Shown: positions 59,800 through 64,000 of the stretch, one piece after another
Layout of the letters: each line of letters begins with the position of its first letter
How positions within the stretch are numbered: position 1 is the first letter of the stretch
Assembly (NCBI GenBank): GCA_964568075.1
Contig: CAZMOM010000014.1
Coordinates: 15,815 to 79,814 of the forward strand
Source: MnTg04 sp964568075
GTDB taxonomy: Bacteria > Pseudomonadota > Gammaproteobacteria > Steroidobacterales > MnTg04
Length of the DNA: 64,000 nucleotides
Direction: 5' to 3'
Notes under the pieces: model-generated
The model's input: the letters and a program-made list of their open reading frames with translations, nothing else
Told to the model about the DNA's origin: nothing
Database searches by the model: none
Program-made: the position numbers and the translations under genes

Positions 59800-60471
59800 C
59801 TAATCAAAGTAACTGACGCTTTTTTCCAGGTCTCGCCGCGTGATATCCGGGACCCGGGCATTAGCCGCCGGATAACCGACGACCAATAACAAAAATGGTC
59901 TTTCGTGCTTCGGCCTGCCCAGAATTTCATTGAGAAATTTCATCGGGCTGGGCGTATGGGTCAATGAGACCAAACCCGCCCGGTGGATCGCGCTGATTAG
60001 CATGCCTGTCGCCAGACCGACCGATTCTGTCGGGTAATAGTGCTTGAACTTTCGGCCGTCGGGCAGTAACCCGTATTTCTGAACAAAAACTGCGATCAGG
60101 CACGGCGCAGCTTCCAGGAACGGCTTTTGCTCATCCGTGCCCAAAGGTCTCAGAGCCTCGAGCCACTCCGCCGATGCCCGGTGTTCGTAGAACTCTTTTT
60201 CCTCGACTTCCGCAGCTATCCGGATGCGCTTCTTAATCTGAGGATCGCGGACTACCACCAAGTGCCACGGCTGCATGTTCGCACCGCTGGGCGCACTCAT
60301 TGCCGCTTTAAGACAATGCTTGATAATTCCTGGTGGCAGCGGCCGGTCGGAGAACTCGCGAACGGTTCGCCGACGATGCAGGTCGCTGGCAAATTCTTCC
60401 ACCCGCTTAAGCATTTCCTCGGGCGGGTATTCACGGTAGGAACTCAGCGGCAAAAAATTTGCGTACTTCAT
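59800..60471 (-). CDS. Nitroreductase-family flavoprotein
   Basis: 223 residues: FMN site RRTVREFSDRPLPP, SAPSGANMQPWHLVVVRDP, SVGLATGMLISAIHRAGLVS, and ending KHERPFLLLVVGYPA. Iodotyrosine-deiodinase/BluB-like branch by the RRTVREF start. ATG at 60471 after GGAGA; longer start rejected. Convergent with GST. Confidence 0.88.
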   Translation of the reverse strand: MKYANFLPLSSYREYPPEEMLKRVEEFASDLHRRRTVREFSDRPLPPGIIKHCLKAAMSAPSGANMQPWHLVVVRDPQIKKRIRIAAEVEEKEFYEHRASAEWLEALRPLGTDEQKPFLEAAPCLIAVFVQKYGLLPDGRKFKHYYPTESVGLATGMLISAIHRAGLVSLTHTPSPMKFLNEILGRPKHERPFLLLVVGYPAANARVPDITRRDLEKSVSYFD

Positions 60472-60535
60472 ACGGGTCTCCGGTATTAAAAACAAACCAG
60501 TTTTCTCGCGTTCGGATCAGACTCGTCAAGCGCCC

Positions 60536-61003
60536 TTATAAAAAGTCCAGAAGGTGATCTTCATAGTCAGATTCCTCGATATCTTCCTCGCTCAGCGCCA
60601 GATCGCGCACCGAAATGCCCGCGAGATGCACTGTTTCTGAACTACCGCTGATCAGCGGGTGCCAGGATTCCAGCGAATGGCCCTCGTCGATGCGCCGATA
60701 GGCACAGCTCTCCGGTAGCCAGCGAAATTGCGTCGCCCCGTCTGGGATCAATACGAGGCAATCGGGGACTTCGCGGCTGCGATTGCGGTAGTCAGTGCAG
60801 CGACAGCGACCGATATCGAGAAGCCTGCAGGCGACACGAGTGTAATGTATTTCACCGCTGTCTTCGTTTTCAAGTTTGTGCAGACAACAACGACCACAAC
60901 CGTCGCACAACGACTCCCACTCTTCGTGATTCATTTCGGAGAGTTTTTTGGTCTCCCAGAATGGTTGATTCGGTTTATTCAAATGATTACCCACATACCG
61001 CAC
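60536..61003 (-). CDS. ycgN: YcgN-family cysteine-cluster protein
   Basis: 155 residues: PFWETKKLSEMNHEEWESLC, then CDGCGRCCLHK, CRLLDIGRCRCTDY, and C-terminal HLAGISVRDLALSEEDIE. Conserved cysteines suggest a metal site; function unknown. Symbol by similarity. Confidence 0.9.
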   Translation of the reverse strand: MRYVGNHLNKPNQPFWETKKLSEMNHEEWESLCDGCGRCCLHKLENEDSGEIHYTRVACRLLDIGRCRCTDYRNRSREVPDCLVLIPDGATQFRWLPESCAYRRIDEGHSLESWHPLISGSSETVHLAGISVRDLALSEEDIEESDYEDHLLDFL

Positions 61004-61047
61004 CGGCGAGACTTGCTATCATCAAGTGACACGGCAGAGAATAACCC

Positions 61048-62025
61048 ATGCGAAGCGTATTTCTGGATTTTGCAACGGTCAGTCGCGACGATGTCGACGC
61101 AACGTCATTGACCCGTATTCTGCCCGAACTCGAATTTTACCCTACAACCGAACACGCAGAACTCCATCGGCGAGTAGCGAATGCAGAGATTTTGCTGACC
61201 AACAAGATAGGAATCGATCGGCAGACTATCGAGGCCGCCGGCAAACTCAAGCTGATCTGCCTGGCAGCCACCGGCACCAACAACGTCGATCTGGACGCGG
61301 CGCACGATCATGGTGTCGCCGTATCCAATATTGTCGCTTACTGTACGGACGCGGTCGTACAACATGTTTTCGCGTTGTTGATGAGCCTTAACCAGCACCT
61401 TCGTGAGTATCAGCAATTGTTGAAACGAGGCGCCTGGAAAGGCAGCCCACAGTTTTGCCTGCTCGATTTTCCGATTCGTGAACTGTCCGGGAGTACGCTC
61501 GGCATTGTCGGTTTTGGCGAACTTGGTCGTGGGGTAGCCAGGATCGCTGGTAGTTTCGACATAACAGTGCTCGTCGCCCAAAGACCGGGTGGCTACGCTG
61601 ATGACACGCTCGCAGGCCATGATGATCCGGAGCGAATACCGTTGCACGAAATGTTGCCGGTTGTTGATTCACTTAGCTTGCATTGTCCGCTGACCCCGGC
61701 TACGGAAAAACTGATCGGCCGCAAGGAACTGGAACTGATGCCCAATCACGCCTTGCTGATCAACACAGCGAGAGGCGCGCTGGTCGATGAGCGGGCGTTG
61801 TTGGCGGCGCTGAAAAAAGGTGTGATCGGTGGCGCGGGTATAGACGTTCTCAGCGAAGAGCCGCCGGTCAACGGTAATCCACTTCTGGAGATGGATTTGC
61901 CTAATCTGATTGTTACTCCACATATCGCCTGGGCCACTCGCGAAGCCCGCCAACGCGCGATCGATGAAATGGCGGCCAACATCGATGATTTTCTCGCGGG
62001 GGGGCTCCGAAACCGTGTCGTGTAG
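61048..62025 (+). CDS. D-isomer-specific 2-hydroxyacid dehydrogenase (glycerate dehydrogenase-like)
   Basis: 325 residues: ATGTNNVDLDAAHDHGVAVS, NAD motif LGIVGFGELGRGVARIAGSF, catalytic Arg in LINTARGALVDE, Glu in LSEEPPVNGN and His in VTPHIAWATREARQR. Most like HprA (hydroxypyruvate/glycerate). fadD follows in the same direction. Confidence 0.9.
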   Translation: MRSVFLDFATVSRDDVDATSLTRILPELEFYPTTEHAELHRRVANAEILLTNKIGIDRQTIEAAGKLKLICLAATGTNNVDLDAAHDHGVAVSNIVAYCTDAVVQHVFALLMSLNQHLREYQQLLKRGAWKGSPQFCLLDFPIRELSGSTLGIVGFGELGRGVARIAGSFDITVLVAQRPGGYADDTLAGHDDPERIPLHEMLPVVDSLSLHCPLTPATEKLIGRKELELMPNHALLINTARGALVDERALLAALKKGVIGGAGIDVLSEEPPVNGNPLLEMDLPNLIVTPHIAWATREARQRAIDEMAANIDDFLAGGLRNRVV

Positions 62026-62163
62026 CCGGCCATGGGTTATCGCAGGCTTTTGCCGCCCGCTCCCAAATGGCTCCTTGTTGCCCTTCTTTGGCGGCAGGTG
62101 ATATATAAAGATTCTGTCAATCCGCTTCCGTCCAAAAAGAAGACAAGTCGTCAGGAGAGAAAC

Positions 62164-63828
62164 GTGGAAAAAATCTGGCTAAAAAATTATCCGCCCGGCG
62201 TCTCTGCGGAAATTGATCCCGATACTTTCTCGTCTGTGAAAGAACTCATTGAAGAAAGTTGCAAGAAATATTCCAGCCAGCCGGCTTTTACCAATATGGG
62301 ACGAGAGATGTCGTTCGGTGAACTGGAGCAAAAGAGCCGCTATTTCGCCGCGTATCTGCAAAAGGTTGCCGGCCTGGAAAAAGGCGATCGTATTGCCCTG
62401 ATGATGCCCAATGTCCTGCAGTACCCGGTCGGTATAGCTGGCGCATTGTGCGCCGGTTTCGTCGTGGTCAATGTCAACCCGCTTTATACGCCGCGGGAAC
62501 TCAAGCATCAGCTCATAGACTCCGGGGCGAAAGCTATCCTGATTGTCGAGAACTTTGCCCACACGCTGGAACAGGTTATCGGCGACACCGAGATAAAAAC
62601 GGTCATTACGACTCAGCTGGGAGATATGCTCGGCTTCCCGAAGTCGGCTCTGGTGAATTTTGTCGTCAAGACGGTCAAAAAAATGGTGCCGGCCTGGAAT
62701 ATCCCCGGCTCGACGACATTGAAAAAAGCCCTGGCCGAGGGTAAATGGCAAACGTTGGACGATGTCGATCTTAACCACGAGAATATCGCTTTCCTGCAAT
62801 ACACCGGTGGCACGACCGGCCTGTCCAAAGGGGCGGTGCTTACCCACGGCAACATGATCGCCAACGTGGAGCAATCGCGTACCTGGCTTGGGAAAAAACA
62901 GGCCAGCGGCAACGAAATCGTCATTACCGCCTTGCCGCTTTACCACATATTCGCCCTGACAGCGAACTGTCTGCTGTTCATGCGCATAGGAGGCAACAAC
63001 ATTCTGATCACGAATCCCAGGGACTTTCCAGGCTTCGTAAAGGAACTGAAAAAATATCGTTTCACGTTTATCAGCGGCGTGAATACGCTGTTTAATGCCT
63101 TGCTGCACACCCCCGGGTTTTCTGACGTAGATTTTAGTGGTCTGCAGGTCACGCTAGGTGGTGGTATGGCGGTACAGGAGGCGGTTGCCAGGCATTGGAA
63201 AGAGGTGACCGGAAACACGCTGGTCCAGGCTTACGGTCTGACCGAGACCTCACCCGCAGCTTGTATTAACCCGCTGGCTGAAGGCATGGAATTCAACGGC
63301 TCGATTGGATTGCCTATTTCTTCAACCGAAGCCTCGATTCGAGACGATGACGGTGCTGAGCTGGGGATCGGCGAAGTTGGCGAAATATGTATCCGGGGAC
63401 CACAGGTCATGGCCGGCTACTGGCAACAACCCGAAGAGACGGACAAAGTCATGATTGAGGGCGGCTGGTTCAGGACCGGCGATATGGGACGAATGGACGA
63501 GCGCGGCTATATTTTCATAGAGGATCGAAAAAAGAACATGATCCTGGTATCAGGTTTCAATGTTTATCCTAATGAAATTGAGGCGGTCGCCGTCATGCAT
63601 GACAAAGTGCTCGAAGCGGCGGCGATCGGCAAGCCCGACGAAAAATCGGGTGAAGTCGTTCAGCTATTTGTCGTCAAAAAGGATCCGGACCTGACGGCCG
63701 ATGAGATCATCGCGCATTGCCGGGAAAACCTGACCGGTTACAAAGTACCAAGGGAAATTATTTTCCGCGACGAGCTGCCGAAAACCAATGTCGGAAAAAT
63801 TCTGCACCGCGAACTCAGAGGAGAATAG
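62164..63828 (+). CDS. fadD: Long-chain fatty acid-CoA ligase
   Basis: 554 residues. AMP-binding P-loop QYTGGTTGLSKGAVLTHGN, YGLTETSPAACINP, GWFRTGDMGRMDERGY and RKKNMILVSGFNVYPNEIE (A8 hinge), C-terminal catalytic Lys in PKTNVGKILHRELR. GTG at 62164 follows AGGAGA; the longer frame overlaps the upstream gene region and lacks homology. Activates fatty acids for beta-oxidation at the inner membrane. Confidence 0.95.
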   Translation: MEKIWLKNYPPGVSAEIDPDTFSSVKELIEESCKKYSSQPAFTNMGREMSFGELEQKSRYFAAYLQKVAGLEKGDRIALMMPNVLQYPVGIAGALCAGFVVVNVNPLYTPRELKHQLIDSGAKAILIVENFAHTLEQVIGDTEIKTVITTQLGDMLGFPKSALVNFVVKTVKKMVPAWNIPGSTTLKKALAEGKWQTLDDVDLNHENIAFLQYTGGTTGLSKGAVLTHGNMIANVEQSRTWLGKKQASGNEIVITALPLYHIFALTANCLLFMRIGGNNILITNPRDFPGFVKELKKYRFTFISGVNTLFNALLHTPGFSDVDFSGLQVTLGGGMAVQEAVARHWKEVTGNTLVQAYGLTETSPAACINPLAEGMEFNGSIGLPISSTEASIRDDDGAELGIGEVGEICIRGPQVMAGYWQQPEETDKVMIEGGWFRTGDMGRMDERGYIFIEDRKKNMILVSGFNVYPNEIEAVAVMHDKVLEAAAIGKPDEKSGEVVQLFVVKKDPDLTADEIIAHCRENLTGYKVPREIIFRDELPKTNVGKILHRELRGE

Positions 63829-64000
63829 GCGAACGCCTCTAGCAGGCTGTTGAAAAATCCTCAGGCGAGTGCAAGACAAAGTAAGAATCGGCCAGACGCC
63901 GCTCTCGCCCGTCCCTGGGCTCCGCGGTATTTTGGGCGTCCTGCTCGGCGCCGCTCTCGCCCGTCCCTGGGCTCCGCGGCATTTGGGCGTCCTGCCCGGC
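63829..64000. repeat. Tandem repeat region after fadD (cut by window edge)
   Basis: A near-identical unit of 52 then 51 bp occurs twice, 63898-63949 and 63950-64000 (GCCGCTCTCGCCCGTCCCTG then GGCTCCGCGG...GGGCGTCCTG), with few differences. It is preceded by AGCAGGCTGTTGAAAAATCC (63841-63860), a phrase seen near ends of some insertion sequences. The array may continue outside the window. Confidence 0.75.

Noticed and set aside
63898..64000. CRISPR array
   Set aside because: Units are directly adjacent tandem copies without spacers, and no cas genes are present; no CRISPR seen elsewhere in the window.

Overview
The window is chromosomal DNA from a gammaproteobacterium. The gene orders algZ-algR-hemC-hemD-hemX-hemY, dapF-DUF484-xerC-hslV-hslU, and DUF971-ubiE-ubiJ-ubiB are typical of that class. 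A marine or sediment lineage such as Woeseiaceae is a guess from overall character, not a demonstrated assignment. A run of 10 Ns at 775-784 marks a scaffold gap, so the first 774 bases may not truly adjoin the rest.

Layout. 1-412: 5' end of a TonB-dependent receptor. 792-8511: nucleoside catabolism and salvage (deoD, deoC, a two-gene ALDH16-like aldehyde dehydrogenase, P450, PfkB kinase, two paralogous phosphoribosyltransferases). 8554-23750: comM (yifB) split by a 13.7-kb integrated element. 23819-33279 and on: ubiK, glnK, speE, a two-cassette attC cluster without integrase, speA, a beta-hydroxyacid dehydrogenase, algZR and hemCDXY. 35825-45998: orphan ParA, ubiD, dapF-xerC-hslVU and ubiEJB. 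46073-49237: ECF sigma factor, anti-sigma factor, a small secreted protein and a TPR/beta-barrel outer-membrane protein. 49416-56781: a complete trpEGDCFBA operon with a Trp-Trp-Trp leader peptide and attenuator. 56803-64000: SLC13 transporter, GST, nitroreductase, YcgN, hydroxyacid dehydrogenase, fadD, and a tandem repeat at the window edge.

The comM element (about 9410-23111) is the main accessory region. Removing exactly 13,700 bp joins the comM halves in frame into a 498-residue protein. One end carries an operon of a small ribbon-helix-helix-like protein, a tyrosine recombinase and a large serine recombinase; the serine recombinase takes its stop codon from the host gene. The minus strand also carries phage-like pieces (an HK97-type major capsid protein and a small-terminase-like protein, with no portal, large terminase or tail) and an uncharacterised polymerase with family-A-like palm motifs. 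On the plus strand sits a candidate defence or regulatory cargo: a NYN nuclease, four overlapping small helix-turn-helix genes, and a Swt1-type HEPN protein with an intact R-x4-H motif. The promoter and first codons of the HTH array lie between two perfect 39-bp inverted repeats, as expected of an invertible switch or a long RNA hairpin. This NYN/HTHx4/HEPN cluster with its inverted repeat is the best candidate here for an undescribed system.

Core genes work together as expected: polyamine synthesis (speA, speE), haem synthesis under an AlgZR-type two-component pair, ubiquinone synthesis (ubiK, ubiD, ubiE, ubiJ, ubiB) and tryptophan synthesis under attenuation.
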